A stretch of DNA of 50,896 nucleotides from Lachnospiraceae bacterium UBA4260 (GCA_002395235.1 DGWK01000005.1:28992-79887); one strand, 5' to 3'. Counted from the stretch's first letter, positions 33,797 to 43,158 are shown. Notes: generated from the sequence alone by a model not told the origin. Numbers and translations are program-made.

Positions 33797-34345
33797 ATGG
33801 CCAACAAGATATCAGCCAGAACCAGGATCGAGACGGAAGCGGAGAAGCTGACGGAACCGATCGCCGAAAAGCACGGTGTATACATTTATGATGTTGAGTA
33901 CATCAAGGAAGGCTCCGAGTACTACCTCAACATCTATATCGACAAGGACGGAGGCGTCGGCATACTGGACTGCGAGGCGGTGAGCCGGGAGCTGTCCGAC
34001 AGGCTCGATGAGGCAGATCTGATCAGTGACCCTTATACACTGGTCGTCTCAAGCCCCGGGCTCGGAAGAACACTGACAAAGGACAGACATCTGCAGAACA
34101 GTATCGGCGAGAAAGTGGAAGGCAAATTGTTTAAGCCGTCTGCTGAGATCGGAGGGAAGGAGTTCGAAGGAATCCTGACTGCCTGGGACGCAGAGACGGT
34201 AACGATCGAGATCGAGCCCGCGCCGGTCTCGAGAGGGAAAAAGAAAAAAGGAAAGACAGAGCAGGAGGGCACTGACGACGGCCCCCGCACTGTAGTTATT
34301 CCCAGAAAAGATATAGCTGTACTCAGGCTGTATCTGGACATCTGA
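33797..34345 (+). CDS. rimP: Ribosome maturation factor RimP
   Basis: A 182-aa protein for assembly of the 30S subunit. The N-terminal domain (about 1-80; GVYIYDVEYIKEGSEYYLNI, DCEAVSRELSDRLDE) and SSPGLGRTLTKDRH hinge are typical. The C-terminal SH3-like domain carries a lysine-rich insertion (about 135-150). ATG 33797 follows GAGGAGG; the frame is open further upstream but crosses hairpins. First gene of the rimP-nusA operon. Confidence 0.94.
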   Translation: MANKISARTRIETEAEKLTEPIAEKHGVYIYDVEYIKEGSEYYLNIYIDKDGGVGILDCEAVSRELSDRLDEADLISDPYTLVVSSPGLGRTLTKDRHLQNSIGEKVEGKLFKPSAEIGGKEFEGILTAWDAETVTIEIEPAPVSRGKKKKGKTEQEGTDDGPRTVVIPRKDIAVLRLYLDI

Positions 34346-34385
34346 AGTAAGAGTATTTACGACTGGTTCCGGAAAAGGAGACGAG

Positions 34386-35570
34386 ATGAACACAGAACTT
34401 AAAGATGCAATTGAAGCGCTTGAAAAAGAAAAAAATATTATGCGCGAGACTTTGTTCGAAGCGATAGAAAATGCGCTTTTAACTGCCTGCAAGAATAATT
34501 TCGGCAAGGTAGACAATATCAAGGTGTGGGTTGACCGTGACACCTTCGAGTATTTCTGCGTCGCGGAAAAAGAGGTCGTGGAGACGAAAGACGATGTCGA
34601 GGATGATCTTTTACAGATCCCGCTTGAGGAAGCCGTCAAGATCAAACCGGCCATTCAGGTCGGCGATAAGATCGATGTAAAGATCAACAGTCAGTCTTTT
34701 GGCAGAATCGCGACACAGATCGCCAAGAACGTGATCCTTCAGAGAATCCGCGAAGAAGAGCGCAGCGCTATTTACGATTATTATTTCAGCAAACAGAAGA
34801 GTATCGTGACCGGTATCGTGCAGAGGATCAACGGCGGCAGCATCAGCGTGAACCTGGGCAGGGCGGAAGGACTTCTCAATGAGAAGGAAACAGTTCCCGG
34901 CGAGAACCTCAAGCCTCAGGACAGGATCAAGGTGTATGTCATCGATGTGCGCAAGACCCAGCGCGGTCCCCGCATCCTCGTGAGCCGCACGCACCCAGAA
35001 CTTGTCAAAAAACTGTTTGAGCAGGAAGTGACGGAGATTCAGGAAGGCGTTGTCGAGATCAAGAGCATCGCGCGCGAGCCCGGCAGCCGCACGAAGATCG
35101 CCGTATATTCCAACGATCCCAGAGTGGACGCTGTAGGCGCATGCGTCGGCGTCAACGGAATCCGTGTCAATAATATCGTCGAGGAGCTCCGCGGCGAAAA
35201 GATCGATATCATCAACTGGGACGAGAACCCCGGCAACCTCATTCAGAATGCCCTTTCTCCCGCCAAGATCGTCGCGGTTTTCGCGGATCCCGAGGAGAAG
35301 ACGGCAAAGGTCGTCGTTCCGGATTATCAGCTCTCCCTCGCGATCGGCAGAGAGGGTCAGAACGCGCGCCTTGCCGCCAAGCTGACCGGCTACAAGATCG
35401 ATATCAAGAGCGAGACGCAGGCCAAGGACGCGCCCGGCTTCCGCTACGAAGATTACGAAGACGACGAGTACTACGAGGAAGATTACGACGAAGAGTATGC
35501 GGATAACGCGGAGTATGCGGAGGAACCCGAGTCCGAGTACGAGGGCGAATCTGAGGAAACCGACGAATAA
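34386..35570 (+). CDS. nusA: Transcription elongation/termination factor NusA
   Basis: A 394-aa RNA-polymerase-binding factor. The N-terminal domain (about 1-130) is followed by an S1 domain (about 135-200; SIVTGIVQRINGGSISVNLG) and two KH domains (about 205-345; GACVGVNGIRVNNIVEEL, AIGREGQNARLAAKLTG). A C-terminal Asp/Glu/Tyr-rich tail of about 45 residues replaces the acidic repeats seen in proteobacteria. It acts in pausing and intrinsic termination, and in Bacillus controls its own operon. Confidence 0.96.
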   Translation: MNTELKDAIEALEKEKNIMRETLFEAIENALLTACKNNFGKVDNIKVWVDRDTFEYFCVAEKEVVETKDDVEDDLLQIPLEEAVKIKPAIQVGDKIDVKINSQSFGRIATQIAKNVILQRIREEERSAIYDYYFSKQKSIVTGIVQRINGGSISVNLGRAEGLLNEKETVPGENLKPQDRIKVYVIDVRKTQRGPRILVSRTHPELVKKLFEQEVTEIQEGVVEIKSIAREPGSRTKIAVYSNDPRVDAVGACVGVNGIRVNNIVEELRGEKIDIINWDENPGNLIQNALSPAKIVAVFADPEEKTAKVVVPDYQLSLAIGREGQNARLAAKLTGYKIDIKSETQAKDAPGFRYEDYEDDEYYEEDYDEEYADNAEYAEEPESEYEGESEETDE

Positions 35571-35594
35571 TACAGTGTTCAGTTAGGAGGCAGG

Positions 35595-35867
35595 ATGCCA
35601 AAGAAGATTCCGATGCGCAGATGTACGGGATGCGGCGAGATGAAGGAGAAGAAAAGTCTGATCCGGATCGTGCGCACGCCAGAGGGGGAGATCAAACTGG
35701 ACAGGACGGGCAAGACAAACGGCAGAGGCGCTTATCTCTGCGACGATCCGGCCTGTCTGCGCGCGGCACAGAAGAAGCGTTCTCTGCAGAGATCCCTTGA
35801 CACAGCCATACCGGATGAGATCTTTGACGAACTTGCACGGAGATGGGAGGTGTCTTCAGATGGATAA
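35595..35867 (+). CDS. rnpM: RNase P modulator RnpM (YlxR family)
   Basis: A 90-aa basic protein of the YlxR/DUF448 family with PMRRCTGCGEMKEKKSLIRI and the GRGAYLCDDPAC segment. The family binds RNA; the Bacillus member modulates RNase P. It sits between nusA and ylxQ as in most Firmicutes and overlaps ylxQ by 8 nt. TTAGGAGG precedes the ATG. Confidence 0.93.
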   Translation: MPKKIPMRRCTGCGEMKEKKSLIRIVRTPEGEIKLDRTGKTNGRGAYLCDDPACLRAAQKKRSLQRSLDTAIPDEIFDELARRWEVSSDG

Positions 35868-36174
35868 ACTCTTATCTCTGCTGGGAATCGCACAGAAAGC
35901 CGGCAAAGTAGTGAGCGGCGGATTCCTGTGTGAAAAAGCGATCAAGAGCAGAGAAGCGAAGCTGGTGATCATAGCTGAAGACGCACAGAAGAATACCGTG
36001 AGTACGATCAGCAATAAATGTACTTTTTATCATATACCGTTCAGTTTCTACGGTGTAAAAGAGACACTGGGGCACGCCATCGGCAAGCAGGACAGGTCCT
36101 GCGTCGCCGTTACGGACCAGGGGCTTGCGGATAGTATACTTAAGCTGCTAGGCAGCGGGAAGAAAGAGGAGTAA
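35860..36174 (+). CDS. ylxQ: L7Ae-family RNA-binding protein YlxQ
   Basis: A 104-aa L7Ae/L30e-fold protein (LLGIAQKAGKVVSGGF, KLVIIAEDAQKNTVS). The fold binds kink-turn RNA; the exact role of YlxQ is unknown. ATG 35860 follows GGGAGGTG inside the end of rnpM. infB starts directly at the base after its stop. Confidence 0.9.
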   Translation: MDKLLSLLGIAQKAGKVVSGGFLCEKAIKSREAKLVIIAEDAQKNTVSTISNKCTFYHIPFSFYGVKETLGHAIGKQDRSCVAVTDQGLADSILKLLGSGKKEE

Positions 36175-39100
36175 ATGGCAACAGAGAATACAGGTGCAAA
36201 TGAGAACAAAAAAGCAGGAGAAGCAGCAAAGAAGCCCAGACCGGCGGCAGACGGCAAGGCTCCTGTAAAGAAGAAAAAAATCATTATCGTGACGGGCAAC
36301 AGCAGTAAGAGCCGTCAGAGTTCCGGACAGCGGGGCGCCTATTCCAGCGGATCTTACTCCAGCACAGGAACAGGATCGTTTTCTGCCGGAAGCGGAAGAA
36401 AACAGAGGCCCGCAGGACAGAGCGGTACGCGCAGAGAACAGCCTGCAGGCCGTCAGAAGACGGAGGCCAAGCCTGTTCCGCACAAGATCATCCGTCCTAC
36501 GGTAAAGCCCACACAGATGGAGGTCGATTTCCATAAGCCCGAGCCGGTCGCGAGACAGCCCAGGAGACAAGAGGAGACTGCTCCTGTCGCAGAGGAGATC
36601 AAGGTTCAGACTCCCGCAGCAGCTGAAACAGCCGCAGAGCCTGTAAAGGCGGTCGAGACGCCTGCAGCCGCGGAGAAGCCTGTCGCTGAGGCGGCATCCG
36701 CCGTCAGCGCCGCAGAGGAAAAGCCTGTGCAGAAGGCTGCAGAAACAGCTGCCCCGAAAGCAGAGGAGAAGTCTGCTCCTAAGGCTGAAGCTGTCGAGGC
36801 AGAGCCTGCCGCAAGACCTGCGACGGAAGCTTCAGAGCCCGCAGTGAAAGCGGTCGAGCAGACAGCTCAGAGCAAAGGCGCAGAAAGCGCAGAAGATAAG
36901 ACACAGAGCGCGCAGTACGGCCGTGACGGCCGCTCCGGATCCCAGAGAGACAGAAATGCCCAGGGACAGGGCGGCAGAAGAGACGGCGCACAGTCCGGAA
37001 GCCGCAGAGAAGGCGGCCGCACAGGTGACCAGGGTGGAAGCCGCAGAGAAGGCGGACGCAGCGGTGACCAGGGCGGATTCCGCAGAGAAGGCGGACGCAG
37101 CGGTGACCAGGGCGGAAGCCGCAGAGAAGGCGGACGCAGCGGCGACCAGGGCGGATTCCGCAGAGAAAGCGGACGCGCAGGTGACCAGGGCGGATCCCGC
37201 AGAGAAGGCGGACGCGGCGGCGACCAGGGCGGATTCCGCAGAGAAGGCGGACGCAGCGGTGACCAGGGCGGATTCCGCAGAGAAGGCGGACGCGCAGGCG
37301 ACCAGGGCGGATTTGCAGGACGCAGCGCTAAGCCCGGACAGGGAATGCGCGGCGCAGGCGCTCCGGCAGCAGGACGCCAGGGCACAAGACCCGGCGCGGC
37401 AGAGGGCGGACGCCGCAGAACGTCCGGAAGACCCGGCGAGGGCGAAGGTTTTGCCGACAAGCACAGAGACGACAATAAGAGAAAGAAGGATCAGGAGCGC
37501 GATAAGCGTTCCAAGAAGGACCTCATATATGGCGAGGACGAGAATAACAGAAGAAGCGGCAACAAAGCCGGCAGATTCATTCGTCCCGAGAAGAAGGCAG
37601 AGGCGCCTGTCGAGGAGCAGATCAAGACGATCGTCATTCCCGAGAAGCTCACGATCAGAGAACTGGCTGAAGCTATGCATATGAATCCTTCCGAGATCAT
37701 CAAAAAGCTCTTCCTGGCGGGGCGTGTCGTGACTCCCAACAGCGAAGTTGAATATGATGACGCAGAGCAGATCGCCCTTGAATACGATATTCTCTGCGAG
37801 AAAGAACAAAAGGTCGACGTGATCGAAGAACTGCTCCGCGAGGAAGATGACAGCGAAGAAGAGATGGAGACCAGGCCTCCGGTAATCTGCGTCATGGGCC
37901 ATGTAGACCACGGCAAGACTTCCCTGCTCGACGCGATCAGGAAGACCAACGTGACCAGAGGCGAGGCAGGCGGAATCACACAGGCGATCGGCGCTTATAC
38001 GATCAGCCTCGACGGCAGGAGCATCACATTCCTGGATACGCCCGGACACGAGGCGTTTACGGCTATGCGTATGCGCGGCGCCAATTCCACCGATATTGCT
38101 GTCCTTGTAGTGGCAGCGGATGACGGCGTCATGCCGCAGACCGTAGAGGCTATCAACCACGCCAAGGCAGCCGGCGTCGAGATCATCGTCGCTGTCAACA
38201 AGATCGATAAGCCCGGCGCAAACGTTGAGAAGGTCAAACAGGAGATGACGGAGTACGAGCTCGTTCCCACAGACTGGGGCGGATCTACGGAGTATGTCCC
38301 TGTCAGCGCCAAGACCGGCGAAGGCATTGAGGACCTTCTGGAGACTATCCTTCTCACAGCAGATATCCTTGAGCTCAAGGCCAATCCCAACAGAAAGGCA
38401 AGAGGACTTGTCCTCGAGGCCAAGCTGGATAAGGGCAGAGGCCCCGTCGCTAACGTCCTTGTTCAGAAGGGAACTCTGCACATCGGTGATTTCATCTCCG
38501 CAGGCGCAAGTTCCGGTAAGGTTCGCGCGATGATCGACGACAAGGGCAGAAGGATCAAAGAAGCGAAGCCCTCACAGCCCGTCGAGATCCTGGGTCTCTC
38601 CGATGTACCCAGCGCGGGCGAGGTCATCATTGCCCACGAGTCCAACGACCAGGCCAAGGCTTATGCGGAGACCTACAAGAACCAGCACAAGGAAGAGCTG
38701 ATCGAAGATACCAAGATGCGCATGAACCTGGACGATCTGTTCAACCAGATGAAGGAAGGAAACCTCAAGGAATTCAACCTGATCATCAAGGCAGACGTAC
38801 AGGGCTCGGTGGAAGCGCTCAAGCAGAGCCTGCTCAAGCTCTCCAACGAGGAAGTTGTCGTCAAGGTCATCCACGGCGGCGTAGGCGCGATCACGGAGTC
38901 CGATGTAACACTGGCTTCCGCGTCCAACGCGGTCATCATTGGCTTCAATGTCCGTCCTGACGCGACAGCCAAGGCTATGGCGGAGCACGAAGGCGTGGAT
39001 ATAAGGCTCTACAAGGTCATCTACCAGGCGATCGACGCAGTCGAGGCAGCTCTCAAGGGCATGCTGGCACCTGTTTACGAGGAGCGCGTCATCGGCCATG

Positions 39101-39375
39101 TAGAGGTGAGAATGCTGTTCAAGGCTTCCTCCGTCGGCAATATCGCAGGTTCCTATGTACTCGACGGCGTGATCCGCAGAGGCTGCAAGTGCAGAATCAC
39201 CAGAGCCGGAGAACAGATCTTTGAGGGTGATCTTGCTTCCCTCAAGAGATTTAAGGACGATGTCAAAGAAGTGAAGGCCGGATTTGAGTGCGGACTTGTA
39301 TTCGACGGTTTCGACAAGATGCAGGTCGGCGATATCGTAGAGGCCTATGATTTGGTAGAGGTACCCAGAACATGA
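36175..39375 (+). CDS. infB: Translation initiation factor IF-2
   Basis: A 1066-aa GTPase that brings fMet-tRNA to the 30S subunit. The G domain starts near residue 570 (GHVDHGKTSLLDAI, DTPGHEAFTAMR, NKIDKPGA) and is followed by domains II, C1 and C2 (VKADVQGSVEALKQ; GNIAGSYVLDG). The N-terminal part is very long: Ala/Glu/Lys/Pro-rich to about residue 260, then eight 13-residue Arg/Gly-rich repeats (276-379). An IF2-N domain (LTIRELAEAMHMNPSEIIKKL) precedes the G domain. rbfA overlaps the end by 4 nt. Confidence 0.96.
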   Translation: MATENTGANENKKAGEAAKKPRPAADGKAPVKKKKIIIVTGNSSKSRQSSGQRGAYSSGSYSSTGTGSFSAGSGRKQRPAGQSGTRREQPAGRQKTEAKPVPHKIIRPTVKPTQMEVDFHKPEPVARQPRRQEETAPVAEEIKVQTPAAAETAAEPVKAVETPAAAEKPVAEAASAVSAAEEKPVQKAAETAAPKAEEKSAPKAEAVEAEPAARPATEASEPAVKAVEQTAQSKGAESAEDKTQSAQYGRDGRSGSQRDRNAQGQGGRRDGAQSGSRREGGRTGDQGGSRREGGRSGDQGGFRREGGRSGDQGGSRREGGRSGDQGGFRRESGRAGDQGGSRREGGRGGDQGGFRREGGRSGDQGGFRREGGRAGDQGGFAGRSAKPGQGMRGAGAPAAGRQGTRPGAAEGGRRRTSGRPGEGEGFADKHRDDNKRKKDQERDKRSKKDLIYGEDENNRRSGNKAGRFIRPEKKAEAPVEEQIKTIVIPEKLTIRELAEAMHMNPSEIIKKLFLAGRVVTPNSEVEYDDAEQIALEYDILCEKEQKVDVIEELLREEDDSEEEMETRPPVICVMGHVDHGKTSLLDAIRKTNVTRGEAGGITQAIGAYTISLDGRSITFLDTPGHEAFTAMRMRGANSTDIAVLVVAADDGVMPQTVEAINHAKAAGVEIIVAVNKIDKPGANVEKVKQEMTEYELVPTDWGGSTEYVPVSAKTGEGIEDLLETILLTADILELKANPNRKARGLVLEAKLDKGRGPVANVLVQKGTLHIGDFISAGASSGKVRAMIDDKGRRIKEAKPSQPVEILGLSDVPSAGEVIIAHESNDQAKAYAETYKNQHKEELIEDTKMRMNLDDLFNQMKEGNLKEFNLIIKADVQGSVEALKQSLLKLSNEEVVVKVIHGGVGAITESDVTLASASNAVIIGFNVRPDATAKAMAEHEGVDIRLYKVIYQAIDAVEAALKGMLAPVYEERVIGHVEVRMLFKASSVGNIAGSYVLDGVIRRGCKCRITRAGEQIFEGDLASLKRFKDDVKEVKAGFECGLVFDGFDKMQVGDIVEAYDLVEVPRT
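37000..37311 (+). repeat. 39-bp minisatellite inside infB
   Basis: Eight tandem copies of a 39-bp unit encode (S/F)RREGGRxGDQGG. Units differ by a few bases, mostly keeping the amino acids. The array may vary in length between strains. Confidence 0.9.
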
Positions 39376-39779
39376 GAAAAAACAGCGTAAAGAACCGCAG
39401 GATCAATGACGAAGTGCAGAGAGCGCTGGCCGGCATCGTCCGGGAAGTCAAAGATCCGCGGATCAGCCCGCTGACCAGCGTGACAGGTACGGAGGTCGCT
39501 CCGGACCTCAAGACATGCAAAGTCTATATCAGTGTATACGGAGACAGTGAGGCCGGCGCAAAGACCATGGAAGGTCTTCGCAGCGCCGCAGGCTTTATCC
39601 GCGGCGAGCTGGCCAGAAAAGTCAATCTCCGCAATACTCCGCAGCTCACATTCATCCTGGATGATTCCATCGCGTACGGCGTCGCCATGTCCCACCGCAT
39701 CGACGAGGTGACTGCGGCGGACCGCGAGGCGGAGCTGGCCAGAGGCGAAGAGACAGAAGACGGGTCTGAAGAACAATAA
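39372..39779 (+). CDS. rbfA: Ribosome-binding factor A
   Basis: A 135-aa KH-fold protein for late 30S maturation and cold adaptation. RINDEVQRALAGIVREVKDP at the N-terminus, then CKVYISVYGD and IRGELARKVNLRNTPQLTFI are typical. The acidic tail is short. Overlaps infB by 4 nt (ATGA). Confidence 0.95.
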   Translation: MRKNSVKNRRINDEVQRALAGIVREVKDPRISPLTSVTGTEVAPDLKTCKVYISVYGDSEAGAKTMEGLRSAAGFIRGELARKVNLRNTPQLTFILDDSIAYGVAMSHRIDEVTAADREAELARGEETEDGSEEQ

Positions 39780-39793
39780 AGATAAGATTGATT

Positions 39794-40768
39794 ATGAGAA
39801 TTCTGGAACTGGTAAAAAACTGCACAAGGATCGGCATCAGCGGCCATGAAAACCCGGACGGAGACTGCGCGGGTTCCTGCTGCGGACTGGCTCTGTACCT
39901 GAGAAAGGTAATGCCCCGGGCGGCCGTCGATATCTATCTGGAGTCCATGCCGGACGCTCTTGTTCGCAATATTCCCGGAGCAGATACGATCATTCACGAT
40001 GTGACGGGAAAGGAAGAGGATTATGACGCTTTTATAGTCCTTGACAGCGAGCCCGCCAGGACCGGAAAGGCAGAGCGGCTCTACAAGAGGGCGGGCCTGA
40101 AGATCAACATCGATCATCACAGGACAAATACCGGTTCCGGGAGCGCACAGTGCTATATAGACGGAAGCGCTTCCAGCGCCTGTGAGCTCGTCTATGAAGT
40201 GATCGACAAAGAGCAGCTGGACGCGCAGATCGCCAAGGCGCTCTATGTCGGAATCGTCACGGATACGGGCGTATTTCAGTATTCGAACACATCCGAGTCC
40301 ACCATGAAGGCGGCCGGTCATCTGCTCAGTTTTGGCTTTGACCATTCGGCGGCGATCAGAGAGGTCTTCTTCGAGAGGACTTTCGTGCAGGCGAGAGCGC
40401 TGGGAAAAGCGCTGACAAGCGCGGAGCGGCTTTTGGACGGAAAGCTCATCCTGTGCTCTTTTGACAGAGCGACAATGGAAGAGCTGGGCGCCGACCGAAA
40501 GGATCTGGACGGGATCAGCGCGCAGCTCCTTCTGACAGAAGGGGCGGACGTGTCTGTCTTCCTGCATGAGACCGAACCCGGCCTGTGGCGCGCCAGCATG
40601 AGATCCGTGAACGTGACGGATGTATCGAAGACCGCGTCCATGTTTGCCGGAGGCGGGCACATTCGCGCGGCGGGCTGCACGATCAGATCGGACATAAAAA
40701 CGGCGGTCAGAGATATAAAGGATGACATCGCGCGGCAGCTTGCGGATGCGCATGTGAGTGGAATTTAG
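39794..40768 (+). CDS. nrnA: DHH-family phosphoesterase, NrnA type
   Basis: A 324-aa enzyme expected to degrade nano-RNA and/or dephosphorylate pAp. Motifs of the DHH domain are HENPDGDCAGS, VLDSEPAR, INIDHHRTN and GIVTDTGVFQYSNT. The DHHA1 domain ends in FAGGGHIRAAGCTI. Position between rbfA and truB is conserved in Firmicutes. The ATG at 39794 is taken over a TTG 6 nt earlier; the ribosome-binding site is weak, so coupling to rbfA is likely. Confidence 0.92.
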   Translation: MRILELVKNCTRIGISGHENPDGDCAGSCCGLALYLRKVMPRAAVDIYLESMPDALVRNIPGADTIIHDVTGKEEDYDAFIVLDSEPARTGKAERLYKRAGLKINIDHHRTNTGSGSAQCYIDGSASSACELVYEVIDKEQLDAQIAKALYVGIVTDTGVFQYSNTSESTMKAAGHLLSFGFDHSAAIREVFFERTFVQARALGKALTSAERLLDGKLILCSFDRATMEELGADRKDLDGISAQLLLTEGADVSVFLHETEPGLWRASMRSVNVTDVSKTASMFAGGGHIRAAGCTIRSDIKTAVRDIKDDIARQLADAHVSGI

Positions 40769-40799
40769 GAGAAAAACTCCCCGAAAGGAAATGCCATCC

Positions 40800-41720
40800 A
40801 TGTTTCATGGAATGATGACAATTTATAAAGAGGCGGGATACACTTCGAGCGACGTAGTGGCGCGGCTTCGGGGAATCCTGCACATGAAAAAGATAGGACA
40901 CACAGGAACACTCGATCCGGATGCGGAGGGAGTGCTTCCTGTTTGTTTGGGTAATGGGACCAAACTCTGCGAGCTGATCGCTGACAGGGACAAAGAGTAT
41001 GTCGCCGTCATGCGGCTTGGGGTCACGACGGACACGCAGGATATGAGCGGAGAAGTACTCACGCAGGTTTCCGAGGAGGAGGTCCGGCAAAAAGTTACGC
41101 CTTCGCTGGTGGAAGAAAAGGCCTCGGAGTTTGTCGGGGAGATCAGCCAGGTCCCGCCCATGTATTCCGCCGTCAAGGTGAACGGAAAGAGACTGTACGA
41201 ATACGCCAGACAGGGCAGGACCGTGGAGAGAAAAGCGAGAACGATCACAATCTATGAGCTGGAGATCACGAAGATCGACCTGCCTCTTGTGACTATGAGG
41301 GTGCGCTGCTCCAAGGGCACCTATATCCGAACGCTCTGCCACGATCTGGGGCAAAAGCTTGGGACGGGAGCCGCCATGGAGCACCTGCTCAGGACCAGGG
41401 TCGGTCAGTTCAGACTGGAGAACGCGATCCGGCTCGACGACGCGGAGAGCATCATGAAGTCCGACGATCCTGCGAGGATTGAGGGCTATATTCTTCCCGT
41501 GGAGAGCTTCTTCGAGGAGGCGCCGAAAGCCCGCGTGCGCGCGGAAGGGATCAAATATCTGCGAAACGGCAACGCTTTAAAGAGAAGCTATACGGATCTT
41601 GCGAGAGAAACGAAAGCGGGAGACGTCAGAATGTACGATGAGGACGGTAAGTTTTACGCGCTCTACCGGTATGATCCGGCTCGGGATGAGCTGAAGAATG
41701 TCAGGATGTTTCTGTCGTGA
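40800..41720 (+). CDS. truB: tRNA pseudouridine-55 synthase
   Basis: A 306-aa enzyme that makes pseudouridine 55 in the T loop of tRNAs. Catalytic Asp39 lies in GHTGTLDPDAEGVLPV. YKEAGYTSSDVV at the N-terminus and VRCSKGTYIRTLCHDLG are conserved, and a C-terminal PUA-like region is present. ATG 40800 has GAAAGGA 10 nt upstream; other ATGs at 40791 and 40812 are possible. The gene lies 31 nt after nrnA. Confidence 0.95.
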   Translation: MFHGMMTIYKEAGYTSSDVVARLRGILHMKKIGHTGTLDPDAEGVLPVCLGNGTKLCELIADRDKEYVAVMRLGVTTDTQDMSGEVLTQVSEEEVRQKVTPSLVEEKASEFVGEISQVPPMYSAVKVNGKRLYEYARQGRTVERKARTITIYELEITKIDLPLVTMRVRCSKGTYIRTLCHDLGQKLGTGAAMEHLLRTRVGQFRLENAIRLDDAESIMKSDDPARIEGYILPVESFFEEAPKARVRAEGIKYLRNGNALKRSYTDLARETKAGDVRMYDEDGKFYALYRYDPARDELKNVRMFLS

Positions 41721-41756
41721 AGAGTAGTTCATCGTCATTTTAGAAAGGACCTCAAG

Positions 41757-42689
41757 ATGAGGATTATCAGTGGGACAACAGACTTTAGGATCGAGGAGGG
41801 GACGGCCGTTGCCATAGGCAAATTCGACGGCCTTCATCTCGGCCACAGAAAGCTCCTGAGGGAGATCCTCAGACAGAAAGAGGACGGGATGAAAGCGACG
41901 GTGTTTACTTTCGACCCGTCTCCGGAGGTGTTTTTCGGCATGAATCCCTCCAGAGAGCTGTCCACCAGGGAAGAGAAGAGAGAACTGTTCAGGGAGATCG
42001 GGATCGATATACTCGTGGAGTTTCCGTTTAACAAGGAGACCGCAGCGATTTCGCCGGAAGATTTCATTGTTGATATCCTCTGCCGGAGAATGAACGCGAA
42101 GTTTGTCGCAGCCGGCACGGATCTGTCTTTTGGCGCAATGGGAAAGGGAAACTTCGCCCTGCTGTCCTCGCTGGGACGGCACATGGGCTTTGACACCTGC
42201 AAGATCGACAAAATAGAGAGAAACGGCAAGGTCATCAGTTCCACCCTGATCAGGAGTCTGGTAGAGGAGGGCAATATGGAGGAGGCTGCGGCCTGTCTGG
42301 GCGCCCCTTACAAGATCACCGGCAAAATAGTGCACGGCAGGGCTCTGGGCAGAAGGATCGGCATTCCGACCCTGAACCAGACGCCGCCGGTGGACAAGCT
42401 CCTGCCGCCTTTCGGGGTCTACTATTCGGAGGTGAAGACGGAGGGCAAGCTCTTCAAGGGAATCACCAACATCGGGATCAAGCCAACCGTGACTAATGAC
42501 AATCAGATCACCGTAGAGACCTCTCTCTACAAGTTCTCAGGAGACCTGTACGGGGAGACGGCAGAAGTCAGCCTCCTGACATTCCGCAGGCCGGAGATGC
42601 GCTTTTCGGGCGTCGCGGAGCTCAAGAAGACGATGGAGAAAGACATACGCGCCGGTGAGATCTATCACGGGCTGAGCGAGATCCATTAA
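41757..42689 (+). CDS. ribF: Bifunctional riboflavin kinase / FAD synthetase
   Basis: A 310-aa enzyme that makes FMN and FAD. The N-terminal adenylyltransferase domain has AIGKFDGLHLGHRKLL and SSTLIRSLVEEGNM; the C-terminal kinase domain has GRALGRRIGIPTLN, GVYYSEV and the NIGIKPT loop. GAAAGGACCTC precedes the ATG. Position between truB and rpsO is usual for Firmicutes. Confidence 0.95.
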   Translation: MRIISGTTDFRIEEGTAVAIGKFDGLHLGHRKLLREILRQKEDGMKATVFTFDPSPEVFFGMNPSRELSTREEKRELFREIGIDILVEFPFNKETAAISPEDFIVDILCRRMNAKFVAAGTDLSFGAMGKGNFALLSSLGRHMGFDTCKIDKIERNGKVISSTLIRSLVEEGNMEEAAACLGAPYKITGKIVHGRALGRRIGIPTLNQTPPVDKLLPPFGVYYSEVKTEGKLFKGITNIGIKPTVTNDNQITVETSLYKFSGDLYGETAEVSLLTFRRPEMRFSGVAELKKTMEKDIRAGEIYHGLSEIH

Positions 42690-42716
42690 GCGGTGGAAAT
42701 ATTCGGCAGTTTTGTG

Positions 42717-42745
42717 TTTACACAACACAAATAATGTGGTAAAAT
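42717..42745 (+). promoter_or_regulatory. Promoter of rpsO
   Basis: -35 TTTACA (42717-42722), 17-bp spacer, extended -10 TGGTAAAAT (hexamer 42740-42745), 92 bp before rpsO. Confidence 0.7.
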
Positions 42746-42754
42746 GCCACTTGT

Positions 42755-42836
42755 TTACGACTACCGACACTTAGGCCGAAGCTGCTCCGGCGCGGTCCCG
42801 GTGTACGGCGGATCACACAAGAAAAGGAGAAAAACC
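42755..42836 (+). promoter_or_regulatory. Structured rpsO leader, possible S15 binding site
   Basis: CCGACAC can pair with GTGTACGG (bulged A), enclosing a GCCG/CGGC hairpin; the fold ends before AAAAGGAG. Leaders of rpsO in many bacteria bind S15 and repress translation. The match to a known S15 motif was not tested. Confidence 0.45.
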
Positions 42837-43103
42837 ATGATTACCAAAGAGAAAAAGACAGCTATCATCCAGGAGTTCGGAAGATTTGAGGGTGACACAG
42901 GTTCACCGGAAGTTCAGATCGCTATCCTTACCGCAAGGATCAAGGAGCTCACTGAGCACATGAAGGCAAACAAGAAGGATCACCACAGCGCAAGAGGACT
43001 TCAGAAGATGGTCGGTAAGCGCAAAGCTCTTATTGACTACCTCAAGAGAACAGATCTGGAAGGCTACCGTGCTCTGATCAAGAGACTCGGCATCAGAAAG
43101 TAA
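42837..43103 (+). CDS. rpsO: 30S ribosomal protein S15
   Basis: An 88-aa primary rRNA-binding protein of the 30S platform. FGRFEGDTGSPEVQIAILT, then KDHHSARGLQKMVGKRKALI and the C-terminal YLKRTDLEGYRALIKRLG are nearly invariant. ATG 42837 follows AAAAGGAG. It precedes pnp, as in most bacteria. Confidence 0.97.
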   Translation: MITKEKKTAIIQEFGRFEGDTGSPEVQIAILTARIKELTEHMKANKKDHHSARGLQKMVGKRKALIDYLKRTDLEGYRALIKRLGIRK

Positions 43104-43117
43104 TCTACAGGGATTTA

Positions 43118-43158
43118 AGAGACGGCTCAGACCGAGGAACGGCTGTTGCCGTCTCTTT
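43118..43158 (+). terminator. Hairpin (attenuator) between rpsO and pnp
   Basis: AGAGACGGC pairs perfectly with GCCGTCTCT, followed by TTC. It may lower read-through into pnp or act as an RNase processing site. Confidence 0.6.

Noticed and set aside
37000..37311. CRISPR-like repeat array
   Set aside because: The 39-bp units are contiguous without spacers, stay in frame and encode repeats of IF-2.
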